Shown piece after piece: positions 1 through 6,754 of a stretch of DNA of 64,000 bases. The stretch lies in assembly GCF_018918095.1 (NCBI RefSeq), contig NZ_JAHLPV010000004.1, positions 1-64,000 on the forward strand, read 5' to 3'. The number at the start of each line of letters is the position of its first letter. The first letter of the stretch is position 1. The translations under genes and the position numbers were made by a program. This DNA is from Acetivibrio sp. MSJd-27 (lineage in GTDB: Bacteria > Bacillota > Clostridia > UMGS1840 > HGM11507). The notes under the pieces are model-generated. The model saw only the letters and a program-made list of their open reading frames with translations. It was not told the origin of the DNA and ran no database searches.

Positions 1-375
1 GTGGTAAAATGATGGTGGATAGGGCTTGTACTCTACCGTCATCAGATAACGGGCTATCATTTCGCAGTCAATCGCATCTGTTTTGGTTTTTCTAAGAGAT
101 TTACTCTTAATGAAGCGATTGATTAATAGCGGATTAAACTCCATGAATGTGGTGCTACACGATTCAAGAAAGAGTTTAAGGTTCGTACCGTAATGACCGG
201 TGGATTCAAGCCCTATTCTTGTTTCTGAGCCAAGAGAGTCTAATAATGCTTTGAACTGCAAAAAGCCCTCGTGGTCATTTGCAAATGACCACGAGGGAGT
301 GACAACATCACCAACGTCATCAATTACAGCACAATCGTGTTTGAATTTAGAAATGTCGATTCCAATGTAATACAT
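1..375 (-). CDS. IS110-family transposase, N-terminal part (runs off the window)
   Basis: An open frame reads leftward from the ATG at 375 and is still open at base 1, giving 125 residues. It begins MYYIGIDISKFKHD and continues with a GLESTGHYG segment and a KTKTDAIDCEMIARYL segment. These are the first, second and third/fourth acidic positions of the RuvC-like DEDD domain of IS110 transposases, a family that moves without classical DDE chemistry and uses a structured guide (bridge) RNA. An AAAGGAGG ribosome site lies just before the ATG. The C-terminal Tnp_20 (transposase_20) domain is outside the window, so whether the element is intact is unknown. A perfect palindrome (266-297) lies inside the coding region. 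Confidence 0.9.
   Translation of the reverse strand, partial: MYYIGIDISKFKHDCAVIDDVGDVVTPSWSFANDHEGFLQFKALLDSLGSETRIGLESTGHYGTNLKLFLESCSTTFMEFNPLLINRFIKSKSLRKTKTDAIDCEMIARYLMTVEYKPYPPSFYH
266..297. repeat. 32-bp perfect palindrome inside the IS110 transposase gene
   Basis: The half-site CCCTCGTGGTCATTTG is followed directly by its exact reverse complement, giving a 16+16 palindrome with no spacer. It encodes part of the segment PSWSFANDHEG. It could form a strong mRNA hairpin about 80 nt into the transposase message, or a DNA cruciform. Confidence 0.9.
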
Positions 376-600
376 GGTTTCCTCCTTTACCTTTCTGCAC
401 TGCTGTTTTCCACAGACGGCTTGTCCCTGTATTCACGCAAATAAAAACGTCAAAGCGTTAACGAACTGATTACCATTTCAGACAAACCACTGTGGTTTGA
501 GTCACCTCGAACCAGTCTAAGCTGTAATAATATAGCTACAAATCCACAGTGCTTGTCTTTATTATATCGCAGGTAGCTACTCCTGCAAATATAATCAAAA
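376..600 (-). ncRNA. Candidate IS110 left-end (bridge-type) RNA region
   Basis: This non-coding stretch lies immediately 5' of the transposase start, which is where IS110-group elements (as opposed to the IS1111 group) are known to carry the bridge RNA. Seen directly: a long imperfect inverted repeat, 480-499 against 539-558, enclosing about 39 nt. It would fold on the minus strand as a stem with the pairs AGACAA/TTGTCT and CACTGTGG/CCACAGTG. A second hairpin (561-595, GCAGG/CCTGC inside ATTATAT/ATATAAT) overlaps a TATAAT box read leftward, with TTGCAG 16 bp upstream of it. The RNA start, end and guide loops cannot be fixed without related copies, and the outer element boundary is also undetermined. 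Confidence 0.5.
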
Positions 601-617
601 ACTTTAAGAAAGGAGAT

Positions 618-654
618 ATAATTAAAACCACCCCTTTCGAGATGGTTTAATTAT
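618..654 (+). other. AT-rich hairpin between ribosome site and nuoE-like start
   Basis: ATAATTAAAACCA (618-630) pairs with TGGTTTAATTAT (643-654) with one bulged A. It sits between the only good Shine-Dalgarno match (AAAGGAG, 609-615) and the ATG at 665. Folding would bring the two closer together. It could instead mark an IS110 insertion boundary or a damaged leader. Confidence 0.5.
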
Positions 655-664
655 ACGTGATTGT

Positions 665-1090
665 ATGCAGGAAATTCAAGCAATATTTGACTATTATAAA
701 GAAAAAAACGGAAATCAGGAGGAACTCATCGCCTGTCTTAGGGAAATTCAAGCGGTTCTCGGATGTATTCCTAAAGAGTTTCAGCAAAAGATAGCTGAGT
801 TGTTTGGAGTAAAGGTAACCGTTGTACAGGCCTATATCAAGCTGTACCCAAGTTTGAAGGAGCAGGCGTCAAAACATATTATCACAGTGTGTAACGGCCC
901 TAGATGCGGAAATAAAGGGGCTCAGAGACTGCTTCGGGAACTGAAACAGCTGCCCGGTGTCCAAAAAGGAGAAATTGAAGTAAAAACGCAAATGTGTATG
1001 CATCACTGCGCCACATCTCCGAACATAAAAGTGGATGGAGTCTTGCTGGAGCATGCACGGATGGAAGAAATTCTAAAGCGTCTGCAATAA
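665..1090 (+). CDS. NuoE-like [2Fe-2S] thioredoxin-fold protein (orphan)
   Basis: This 141-residue protein matches the NuoE / 24-kDa subunit family of NAD(P)H-linked oxidoreductases and [FeFe]-hydrogenases. An N-terminal helical bundle (about 1-65) is followed by a thioredoxin-like ferredoxin domain. The four cluster ligands are visible as CNGPRC (C76, C81) and CMHHC (C111, C115), the expected Cx4C and Cx3C pairs. Family members normally pass electrons between NADH-oxidising NuoF and partner subunits. No nuoF or hydrogenase gene is next to it here, because the upstream side is IS110 DNA, so the insertion may have separated it from partners. The ATG at 665 has no close ribosome site. A clear terminator follows at 1161-1190. 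Confidence 0.8.
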   Translation: MQEIQAIFDYYKEKNGNQEELIACLREIQAVLGCIPKEFQQKIAELFGVKVTVVQAYIKLYPSLKEQASKHIITVCNGPRCGNKGAQRLLRELKQLPGVQKGEIEVKTQMCMHHCATSPNIKVDGVLLEHARMEEILKRLQ

Positions 1091-1160
1091 GAAAGCGGCA
1101 GAAATCCAAATCCATATACTTCTGTCAAATAAAAAACATTATATAGATGTTGTTACAATA

Positions 1161-1190
1161 AGGGTGGTGACTATACATCGCCCTATTTTT
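1161..1190 (+). terminator. Rho-independent terminator after the nuoE-like gene
   Basis: AGGGTGGTG (1161-1169) pairs, with two G-U pairs, with CATCGCCCT (1176-1184), followed by ATTTTT. The dispersed hairpin repeat copy A begins directly after the T-run. Confidence 0.75.
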
Positions 1191-1333
1191 ATAACTGTGG
1201 GCAAGATGTCCGCCGCCTCTTAAGGCGGCGGGGTTCATATCCGCAGTCAGCGGGAGTGCAATCTCCTGCTGACTGCGGCACTGCCAAGCAGTGTTCTTGT
1301 CCTCGTTGGATGACGGGACAAGCCCTTATTGAA
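1191..1333 (+). repeat. Dispersed multi-hairpin repeat, copy A
   Basis: Full-length copy, about 143 bp. It opens ATAACTGTGGGCAAGATGTC and closes CGGGACAAGCCCTTATTGAA. Four hairpins follow in order: CCGCC/GGCGG around TCTTAA; a 16-bp stem CCGCAGTCAGCGGGAG with its near-perfect complement; CACTGC/GCAGTG; and CTTGTCC/GGACAAG. It lies between the nuoE-like gene and a leftward XRE gene and contains no reading frame worth calling. The rest of the gap to 1444 shows nothing recognisable. Related copies are at 14294, 40066, 46141 and 58854, with short derivatives at 36843 and 61239. Confidence 0.85.
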
Positions 1334-1444
1334 CACAGAAAATTGCGCCGAATCGTATGAATTGCATGTTCCGAAAATAGAACAAAGACGGCTTGTGCTT
1401 TTGAAAAGAAGAAATTTTTATATGCGATTCTCCAGCCTCAATCG

Positions 1445-1636
1445 TCAGCCTTGTAGATCATTAAAAAAATCTTCTGTAGAGCATTTATAGATGTCCTTTA
1501 ATGCAAGAAGAATACTAACTCTTATGTTATATTTTCCGTTTTCCATTTGAGAGAGCATTTCTCTGCTTACAGAAAGGCCTTTTACCTGTAATTTAGCCAC
1601 AACTTGTTCCTGTGTATACCCCCATCTTTTTCTCAA
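1445..1636 (-). CDS. Small XRE-type helix-turn-helix protein, start uncertain
   Basis: The frame encodes a Cro/CI-type DNA-binding domain (YTQEQVVAKLQ...LSVSREMLSQMENGKYN...LLALKDIYKCSTEDFF). The first permitted start in frame is a TTG at 1636, but that removes the usual first helix. In the same frame upstream the codons read ISIGKNLKRLRKRWG, which is exactly how this family begins, yet no ATG, GTG or TTG precedes them before a stop. The gene may use a non-standard start, or be a decayed remnant. It is AT-rich and divergent from the unknown gene at 1807, a layout typical of a small regulator with its target. No target function is assigned. Confidence 0.6.
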   Translation of the reverse strand: MRKRWGYTQEQVVAKLQVKGLSVSREMLSQMENGKYNIRVSILLALKDIYKCSTEDFFNDLQG

Positions 1637-1731
1637 CCGTTTTAGATTCTTTCCAATGGAAATATCCTGTTTGATTTTCTGAGATATTCTATCACCCTTC
1701 TTATTTTTGGAATAAAATCATTACATTATTC

Positions 1732-1760
1732 TTGATTTTACCTTTTAAAGGCGATATAAT
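1732..1760 (+). promoter_or_regulatory. Sigma-A-type promoter for the 1807 gene
   Basis: TTGATT (1732-1737) and TATAAT (1755-1760) are separated by 17 bp. It lies between the divergent XRE gene and the small unknown gene. Confidence 0.65.
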
Positions 1761-1806
1761 GGGAATGTATAAATTCCAAACGAGATATAATAAAGAGGTG
1801 TATTTC

Positions 1807-2058
1807 ATGAGTAATAATGTTTCTAAAGAAAAAATGGAAGAATACAGACAATATTTAAAAGAATTGACTGAGCATCAATGGGATACGTTAAATTGGATTG
1901 TAATAAACGATGAAAAAATCAAAATTATCTTAGGCGAAAAACCAGCAAATCTAGAAAGATGGGAAGAATTATGGAAAGAATTTAAGAAAAACAACTTGGA
2001 AGAGTTTGCGTTATTAGCATTATATAAAATAAGAAGAATAAATAAAATATTAGGATAA
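1807..2058 (+). CDS. Unknown 83-residue AT-rich protein
   Basis: The start is set at the ATG at 1807, preceded by AAAGAGGTG. A longer frame from 1732 would begin inside the promoter. The product (MSNNVSKEKMEEYRQYLKEL...) is highly charged, mostly helical and rich in Lys/Glu, with several Trp residues. It has no signal peptide, no membrane segment and no motif I recognise. Base composition is clearly more AT-rich than neighbouring housekeeping genes, as in the divergent XRE gene, suggesting the pair arrived together by transfer. A small toxin, antitoxin or phage-type protein is possible but not supported by any specific feature. Confidence 0.55.
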   Translation: MSNNVSKEKMEEYRQYLKELTEHQWDTLNWIVINDEKIKIILGEKPANLERWEELWKEFKKNNLEEFALLALYKIRRINKILG

Positions 2059-2090
2059 TCATCCTGTTGTGAAAGTAAAGATTTTCAGGC

Positions 2091-2133
2091 AAAAAGAAAA
2101 ACGGTTTTCGAAGCCACTTCTTACGAAAACCGT
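2091..2133 (-). terminator. Terminator of the tRNA operon
   Basis: Read leftward, ACGGTTTTCG (complement of 2124-2133) and CGAAAACCGT (complement of 2101-2110) form a 10-bp stem followed by TTTTCTTTTT. It lies 16 nt past the tRNA-Val CCA end. Confidence 0.85.
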
Positions 2134-2148
2134 CAATCTATGGATATG

Positions 2149-2224
2149 TGGTGGGCACAATAGGGCTCGAACCTATGACCCTCTGCTTGTAAGGCAGATG
2201 CTCTCCCAGCTGAGCTATGCGCCC
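2149..2224 (-). tRNA. tRNA-Val (anticodon TAC)
   Basis: Read leftward, a 76-nt cloverleaf starts GGGCGCATAGCTCAGCTGG and ends with an encoded CCA. The anticodon loop is CTTACAA, giving anticodon TAC (valine, GUA-type codons). The T-arm contains GGTTCGAGCC. The acceptor stem GGGCGCA pairs with TGTGCCC through one G-U pair. Confidence 0.97.
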
Positions 2225-2227
2225 GAA

Positions 2228-2304
2228 TGGTAGCGGTAAATGGATTTGAACCATCGACACTGCGGGTATGAACCGCATGCTCTAGCCAACTGAGCTATAC
2301 CGCC
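2228..2304 (-). tRNA. tRNA-Met (anticodon CAT), elongator type
   Basis: A 77-nt cloverleaf starting GGCGGTATAGCTCAGTTGG with loop TTCATAC (anticodon CAT) and an encoded CCA. The acceptor and D-arm resemble Bacillus elongator tRNA-Met rather than the initiator. A CAT-anticodon tRNA-Ile2 is a less likely alternative. It is separated from tRNA-Val by 3 nt and co-transcribed with it. Confidence 0.93.
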
Positions 2305-2328
2305 ACATTGTTTGTGAAAACAAGATTC

Positions 2329-2357
2329 ATTATAATAGAAATTGGACAGCTTGTCAA
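2329..2357 (-). promoter_or_regulatory. Promoter of the tRNA-Met/tRNA-Val operon
   Basis: Read leftward, TTGACA (2352-2357) and TATAAT (2329-2334) with an exact 17-bp spacer: both boxes match the consensus. It lies about 25 bp upstream of the tRNA-Met gene. Confidence 0.9.
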
Positions 2358-2402
2358 CACATTTTTGAATTTTTTTTAAACTTTTTGTTAAATTTCGTTG
2401 TT

Positions 2403-2677
2403 TTAAGCATAGAGCACCGTATACGAACCCGTTTTTTGAACGCTTTTCCGCCATGACATCGTCAAAATGCTCGCGCATACGCCAGTATACCCTGTGCTTT
2501 TTCCTCGCCCTGCCAAAAAATCGAATCAAAAAAATTGCAAACCGAAAGCAATCATAAAACGAGAAGTTTTCAAGGCGAAAGGGTGCGGGCATACCGACGT
2601 ATGCCAAGCCCGACAACACAGAAAAATTCCGTTTTTGGTTGGTTGCTGCGGGTTCGGATACGGCGTTCTATGCTTAA
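2403..2677. mobile_element. TTAA-flanked miniature inverted-repeat element (MITE-1)
   Basis: A 267-bp unit (2407-2673) is bounded on both sides by TTAA. Its ends are inverted repeats: GCATAGAGCACCGTATACG... at the left matches the complement of the right end at 22 of 25 positions. It has no transposase gene; the reading frames crossing it are unconvincing. An internal CGTCAAAATGCTCG block recurs, inverted, in the element at 14324-14486, which ties the two into one family. TTAA target duplication is the signature of piggyBac-like transposition. The trans-acting enzyme is not in the window. Confidence 0.75.
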
Positions 2678-2761
2678 GCATTAGAGAGTCGAAACCACTA
2701 TGCCCTGCAATTGCTGAATTTTTATCTTTTGAAATTTCTGGTCTTTCAAGGCGCCCGGCAT
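2674..2761. mobile_element. Truncated TTAA element (MITE-2 fragment)
   Basis: It starts at the same TTAA that closes MITE-1 and reads GCATTAGAGAGTCGAAACC..., followed by TATGCCCTGCA and a TCTTTCAAGGC block. This aligns over about 83 bp with the left half of the intact element at 14328. The right terminal repeat is missing; the sequence stops just before the 3' end of spoIIR. Confidence 0.65.
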
Positions 2762-2765
2762 AATT

Positions 2766-3347
2766 CTATGTGCGGTTCAGCCATTCCAACAGTTTGAATT
2801 TGAAAACAGGCTTTGTTTCCGAGATTTCCTCCACCTCATTTTCGGTGAGTACGTCATTTATTTTTATGTCGGTATCCATGCTGGGCGATACGCACAGCGG
2901 CGGAAACATCACACAAAAAAAGTTCATTCCCTCCCCCGATCCGATAACAATTTTTAAAGCGTCATAATCTCCTGCCGGAAGAGTGAAATTTTCATAGTTC
3001 TTCTGCGGAAACGTTCCGCGGGAGATAGAGGCGGAGGCGCGGTTATTGTATCCATTGGCTGCAAGTGTTCGATTGGCAAGTGATTCGATATCGGAAAGAT
3101 TCTCCTCCAAGAAATGAAGCGTTTCTCTTTTGGAATGTAGTTTAGAAAAGGACGCCTCATAAGCACGGAATATTTCATCCCTCACGATATACTTCATATG
3201 CTGATCGTAAGGGCTATTTGAATGCGCAATAATATGTACCCGCACAAATTTATCGCACAGTGCTTCGTTTTGACTGTATACGCTGATTAAAGAAAAACAG
3301 CCGGTAAACAACAAACCAAGTAAGATAGATGCAATGATTCTTTTCAT
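2766..3347 (-). CDS. spoIIR: Stage II sporulation protein R (SpoIIR)
   Basis: A 193-residue secreted protein with an N-terminal hydrophobic export segment (residues 4-24) followed by the family core VRVHIIAHSNSPYDQHMKYIVRDEI, matching the SpoIIR pattern of R-x-H-V-I-A-x-S-x-S-x-x-D-Q. In spore formers SpoIIR is made in the forespore under sigma-F and signals across the septum to SpoIIGA, which then activates sigma-E in the mother cell. Start: the ATG at 3347 has AAGGAGG 9 nt upstream. It is the last gene of the leftward run from ftsE and is separated from ispE by 110 bp, so it may have its own forespore promoter. Confidence 0.9.
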   Translation of the reverse strand: MKRIIASILLGLLFTGCFSLISVYSQNEALCDKFVRVHIIAHSNSPYDQHMKYIVRDEIFRAYEASFSKLHSKRETLHFLEENLSDIESLANRTLAANGYNNRASASISRGTFPQKNYENFTLPAGDYDALKIVIGSGEGMNFFCVMFPPLCVSPSMDTDIKINDVLTENEVEEISETKPVFKFKLLEWLNRT

Positions 3348-3457
3348 ACGAAAAACCTCCTTATTCTTCTGTCATAAGCATTGACCAAAAAAAGGAGGTT
3401 TATACATAAAATTTTAAGCGATGAAAAAAGAAGGGCTTTCAAAGAAAAAACAGGATG

Positions 3458-4315
3458 CTATACATAAAAAACCTGCTTGCTCCATCTTCTCAAAAAGGCG
3501 GCTGCTTTGCGTGCCTTATCCAATGTTTCGAAAATTCCGAACACCGCATTGCCGCTGCCGCTCATGATGGAACCCAGCGCACCGTTTTCCAGCATCGCGT
3601 TTTTAAAGCTTTCCACGTCCGGCGATTTCTGCAGGGTATATGGTTCCATTACATTATACAGCCTTCTGGCAATTCCTTGTAAGTCACCGTCTTTAAGAGC
3701 CTGGATCATCCCTTTGGTATCCGGGTGAAGCTGAATTTTCGATACGTCCACCATAGAAAAAATTTCTTTGGTGGAGACCCCCCGGTTTGCCGGCTTGGCC
3801 ACAACGAAGTGGCATCGGGGCGGCGATGGAAGCGGACTCAGCTTTTCTCCGATTCCCTCTGCGAGACATGTACCGCCCAAAATGCAGTACGGAACGTCGG
3901 CGCCGATGGATTTTCCCACTTGCAGCAGCTGCTCCTCCGAAAAAAACTGCTCATACCGGTTGTTCAGAAATAAAAGAGTACCCGCCGCGTTGGAGCTTCC
4001 CCCAGCCAGCCCAGCGGCTACGGGAATCACTTTTTTGATCCGGACATCAAAACCTTCCGGCGAAAGGCCGGAAGCCTCATAAAACGTCTGTATGGATTTT
4101 ATGACAATATTCCGTCCGTCACAAGGAAGATATTTCAGATTCGACTGAACGGTACAGTTTTTGGTGCCATTGGGCTTTATATAGATTTCGTCGTAGATAT
4201 TCAGGGAATGCATGATCATGCGCAGTTCATGATAACCGTTTGGCAATTTCCCTACAATATCCAGCGTCAGATTGATTTTTGCGCGTGTTTTGATTCGTAC
4301 TTCCTGTTTGGACAT
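3458..4315 (-). CDS. ispE: 4-diphosphocytidyl-2-C-methyl-D-erythritol kinase
   Basis: A 285-residue GHMP-family kinase of the non-mevalonate (MEP) isoprenoid pathway. It phosphorylates the 2-hydroxyl of CDP-methylerythritol with ATP in the cytoplasm. Seen: the N-terminal AKINLTLDI (catalytic-site Lys13), the glycine-rich ATP loop PVAAGLAGGSSNAAG (about 99-112), IGADVPYC with the catalytic Asp (D140), and the C-terminal GSIMSGSGNAVFG motif. Length is standard. Its start lies 3 bp from the end of the ROK repressor gene, so the two are almost certainly co-transcribed. Confidence 0.97.
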   Translation of the reverse strand: MSKQEVRIKTRAKINLTLDIVGKLPNGYHELRMIMHSLNIYDEIYIKPNGTKNCTVQSNLKYLPCDGRNIVIKSIQTFYEASGLSPEGFDVRIKKVIPVAAGLAGGSSNAAGTLLFLNNRYEQFFSEEQLLQVGKSIGADVPYCILGGTCLAEGIGEKLSPLPSPPRCHFVVAKPANRGVSTKEIFSMVDVSKIQLHPDTKGMIQALKDGDLQGIARRLYNVMEPYTLQKSPDVESFKNAMLENGALGSIMSGSGNAVFGIFETLDKARKAAAFLRRWSKQVFYV

Positions 4316-4318
4316 ATG

Positions 4319-5506
4319 CTACTCCCCGAAGAAATGCCATGGATTTTCAAAAATGCCGGAGAGCACCAAGGAAACGGCACCTTTAAACACTGCGTCTCTT
4401 CCCAGGGGAGAGAAAATAATATTGACTTCGCTCTGCATATATTTCAGACTCCGGAGCTGAACCTGTTTTAAAATCTCCGGCATAAGAATTCCGCCGGTTT
4501 TGATGATAAAGCCGTTTAGGATAATCATAGAGGGATTGAAGGTATTAATGATATTTGCCAGGCCTACCCCTATGTAATACGCCTGTTTTTTCAAGAGTGC
4601 CATCAAATCCTCATTGCCGGCGAGAGCCTTGTCAATGACTTCCTCCACGTCGATTTTTTCACCGTCAAAGTACTTTTTGTCATATCCGTTTTCTTTGATT
4701 TGCTGCAGAAGGGCGAATTCGGAGGCGAGCATTTGGAAACAGCCTCTGTTCCCGCAGGAGCACAGAGGACCTTCTGCCTCAATGGTGGTATGCCCAATCT
4801 CACAGGCGTAATTCAGCGCGCCCCGGTAGATTTGACCGTTGGTAACCAGCGAGGCACCAATTCCGTAACCGGTGTACAGCATGACAAAGTCATCGGCATC
4901 CCGTCCGGCGCCAAACCATTTTTCACCCAGAGTCATGGTTTTCACATCATTGTCCACAAAAACGGGCAGTTTAAACTCGCTTTCCAGCAGATCCTTGATC
5001 CGCACATTTTCCCAGCCCAGATTCGGGGCAAGAACGGACACGCCCTCTTTGGAACGCACCAAACCGTGGACGCCTACACCGATGCCGAGAATTTTTTTGT
5101 TGGCCTTTTTCATGACCTTTTTGATACCTCCGATGACCTTTGCAATCACTTCCTCCGACGTCATGGAATCATTGATCTCAGAAAAAGTGGTGTCAATAAT
5201 ATTCGCGCCCAGGTCGGAAATGGAGATATCAATATATTTGGAGCCAATAAATACGCCGACGGTGTTAAAACCTTTTGTATTCAGCTCCAGCATTACCGGC
5301 TTTCTTCCACCGCTGGATTTTCCCAGAGTGGTTTCCACGATCAGGTGCTTCAAAATCAGTTCACCGGTGATATTGGTCACAGTAGCGGGGGTCAGGCCGG
5401 TAATCTTTGCAATCTCGGCGCGTGAAATGCTTTTGTTGTCCCGGATGGTGTTGAGTATCACCGATGTATTCAGTTCTTTAATCAGAGAGAAACTGCCTAT
5501 CTGCAT
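4319..5506 (-). CDS. ROK-family transcriptional repressor (NagC/XylR type)
   Basis: A 395-residue protein. An N-terminal winged helix-turn-helix (about 10-75, SRAEIAKITGLTPATVTNI) is fused to a ROK sugar-kinase-like domain carrying the zinc motif CSCGNRGC (about 248-255) and a GVGVHGLV phosphate-loop region. Members bind a sugar or sugar phosphate and release operator DNA. The effector cannot be read from the sequence; nagB lies elsewhere in the window, so amino-sugar control is conceivable but unproven. The gene begins 6 bp after ctpA ends and is followed 3 bp later by ispE. Lodging between a protease and an isoprenoid gene is not explained by sugar regulation. Confidence 0.9.
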   Translation of the reverse strand: MQIGSFSLIKELNTSVILNTIRDNKSISRAEIAKITGLTPATVTNITGELILKHLIVETTLGKSSGGRKPVMLELNTKGFNTVGVFIGSKYIDISISDLGANIIDTTFSEINDSMTSEEVIAKVIGGIKKVMKKANKKILGIGVGVHGLVRSKEGVSVLAPNLGWENVRIKDLLESEFKLPVFVDNDVKTMTLGEKWFGAGRDADDFVMLYTGYGIGASLVTNGQIYRGALNYACEIGHTTIEAEGPLCSCGNRGCFQMLASEFALLQQIKENGYDKKYFDGEKIDVEEVIDKALAGNEDLMALLKKQAYYIGVGLANIINTFNPSMIILNGFIIKTGGILMPEILKQVQLRSLKYMQSEVNIIFSPLGRDAVFKGAVSLVLSGIFENPWHFFGE

Positions 5507-5512
5507 GGGGCT

Positions 5513-6733
5513 CTACCTCACTTTTTTTACTTGATTTATCGCTTCCAGCAGCTGCACATCTTCATTGACCGGAAGGGTTGTTATCTTTGCTTTCAGCTCT
5601 TTGGACATCTCAACCGGAATATCCGGCTCAATCCCTACACCGTGTATATTTTTTCCAGTGGGAGTAAAATATTCGCCTACTGTCAGCACAACACTTGTTT
5701 TGTCCGTCAGTTTGAATTTTTGGTTTACCACACCTTTGCCATAGGTTTTTTCACCTACCAGTACAGCCTTCCCGTTTTCCTGAAGCGCTGCAGACAGAAT
5801 TTCACTGGCGGATGCGGAGGAACTATTTACCAGGACAACAATCGGGGTCTTTACGTTCAAAACACCTTTTTTTGCATCGTAGGATTTATCCGGCTGGTTT
5901 TTGCACTTTAAGGTGACGATGTTGCCCTCCTCCAGGAAGGAGTCGGCGATATCCGCCGCAATGTCCACAACGCCGCCGCCGTTATTCCGCAGATCCATAA
6001 TCATAGCGTTAGTGCCTGTGATCTCAATTTCATTCAGTGCTTTGAGCATGTCGTCATAGGTGGTCATATCAAACCTGGAAATCCGAACATAGGCGATATT
6101 GTCGTCAATGATTTTTGCCTCCACACTGGGGGTTTCAATTTTTGCCTTTTCTACCTCTACGGTGAAATCATCCATGCCCTCCCGGGCAATCTCCAGGGAA
6201 ACTTTTTCTCCCGCTTTGCCGCGCATCAGCTTTAATGCGTCCTCAATACGCTCATAGGTATAATCCTCGCCGTTGATTTTTACAATTTTATCTCCCGCCT
6301 GGATGCCTGCTTTGGCCGCAGGCGAACCATCCATAGGAGAAACGACTTTGATGCTGTAATCCTTCTCGTCGGGAGAGATGGTAACGCCGATGCCGACATA
6401 ACTGCCGGTGACGCTCTCATCAAAATCCTCCTGCGCAATTTCAGGGAGATAGTAGGAATATGGATCGTTGAGCCCGGCCACCATACCAGCAAGGGTCATA
6501 TCCTGCACTTTATTAAAGTCATATTCCTTATAATAATTTTGGTCAATCCGGTTTTTCAGCTTATTCAGAAGGGAGATATCCATTCCTTCACCAGGCATAA
6601 TCTCAATGAAATTCCCAGCCAGAAAGCCGATTGCAAAAATTAGAATAACAGAAGCTATTCGAAACAATAGCTTCTGTCCTTTTCCTCTGTGTGATTGTTC
6701 CTGCGAAATTTCGTTATTTTCTTCGTTCAGCAA
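5513..6733 (-). CDS. ctpA: C-terminal processing peptidase (S41, CtpA/CtpB type)
   Basis: A 406-residue membrane-anchored serine protease: one N-terminal transmembrane segment (about 23-43), a PDZ domain (about 95-175, GIGVTISPDEKDYSIKVVSP then AGIQAGDKIVKING), and an S41 catalytic domain. The catalytic serine lies in VNSSSASASEILSAAL and the catalytic lysine in GEKTYGKG, both intact. The active site faces the outside of the membrane. It is encoded 21 bp downstream of the M23 hydrolase gene. In Gram-positives CtpA-type proteases trim cell-wall or sporulation proteins, and the partner here may be the FtsEX-dependent hydrolase just upstream. Confidence 0.95.
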   Translation of the reverse strand: MLNEENNEISQEQSHRGKGQKLLFRIASVILIFAIGFLAGNFIEIMPGEGMDISLLNKLKNRIDQNYYKEYDFNKVQDMTLAGMVAGLNDPYSYYLPEIAQEDFDESVTGSYVGIGVTISPDEKDYSIKVVSPMDGSPAAKAGIQAGDKIVKINGEDYTYERIEDALKLMRGKAGEKVSLEIAREGMDDFTVEVEKAKIETPSVEAKIIDDNIAYVRISRFDMTTYDDMLKALNEIEITGTNAMIMDLRNNGGGVVDIAADIADSFLEEGNIVTLKCKNQPDKSYDAKKGVLNVKTPIVVLVNSSSASASEILSAALQENGKAVLVGEKTYGKGVVNQKFKLTDKTSVVLTVGEYFTPTGKNIHGVGIEPDIPVEMSKELKAKITTLPVNEDVQLLEAINQVKKVR

Positions 6734-6754
6734 ATGCTGTCATCTCCTAACTTA

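Noticed and set aside
2215-2619. Frame crossing the tRNA genes and MITE-1 on the minus strand
   Set aside because: It translates tRNA sequence and mobile-element sequence; not a gene.
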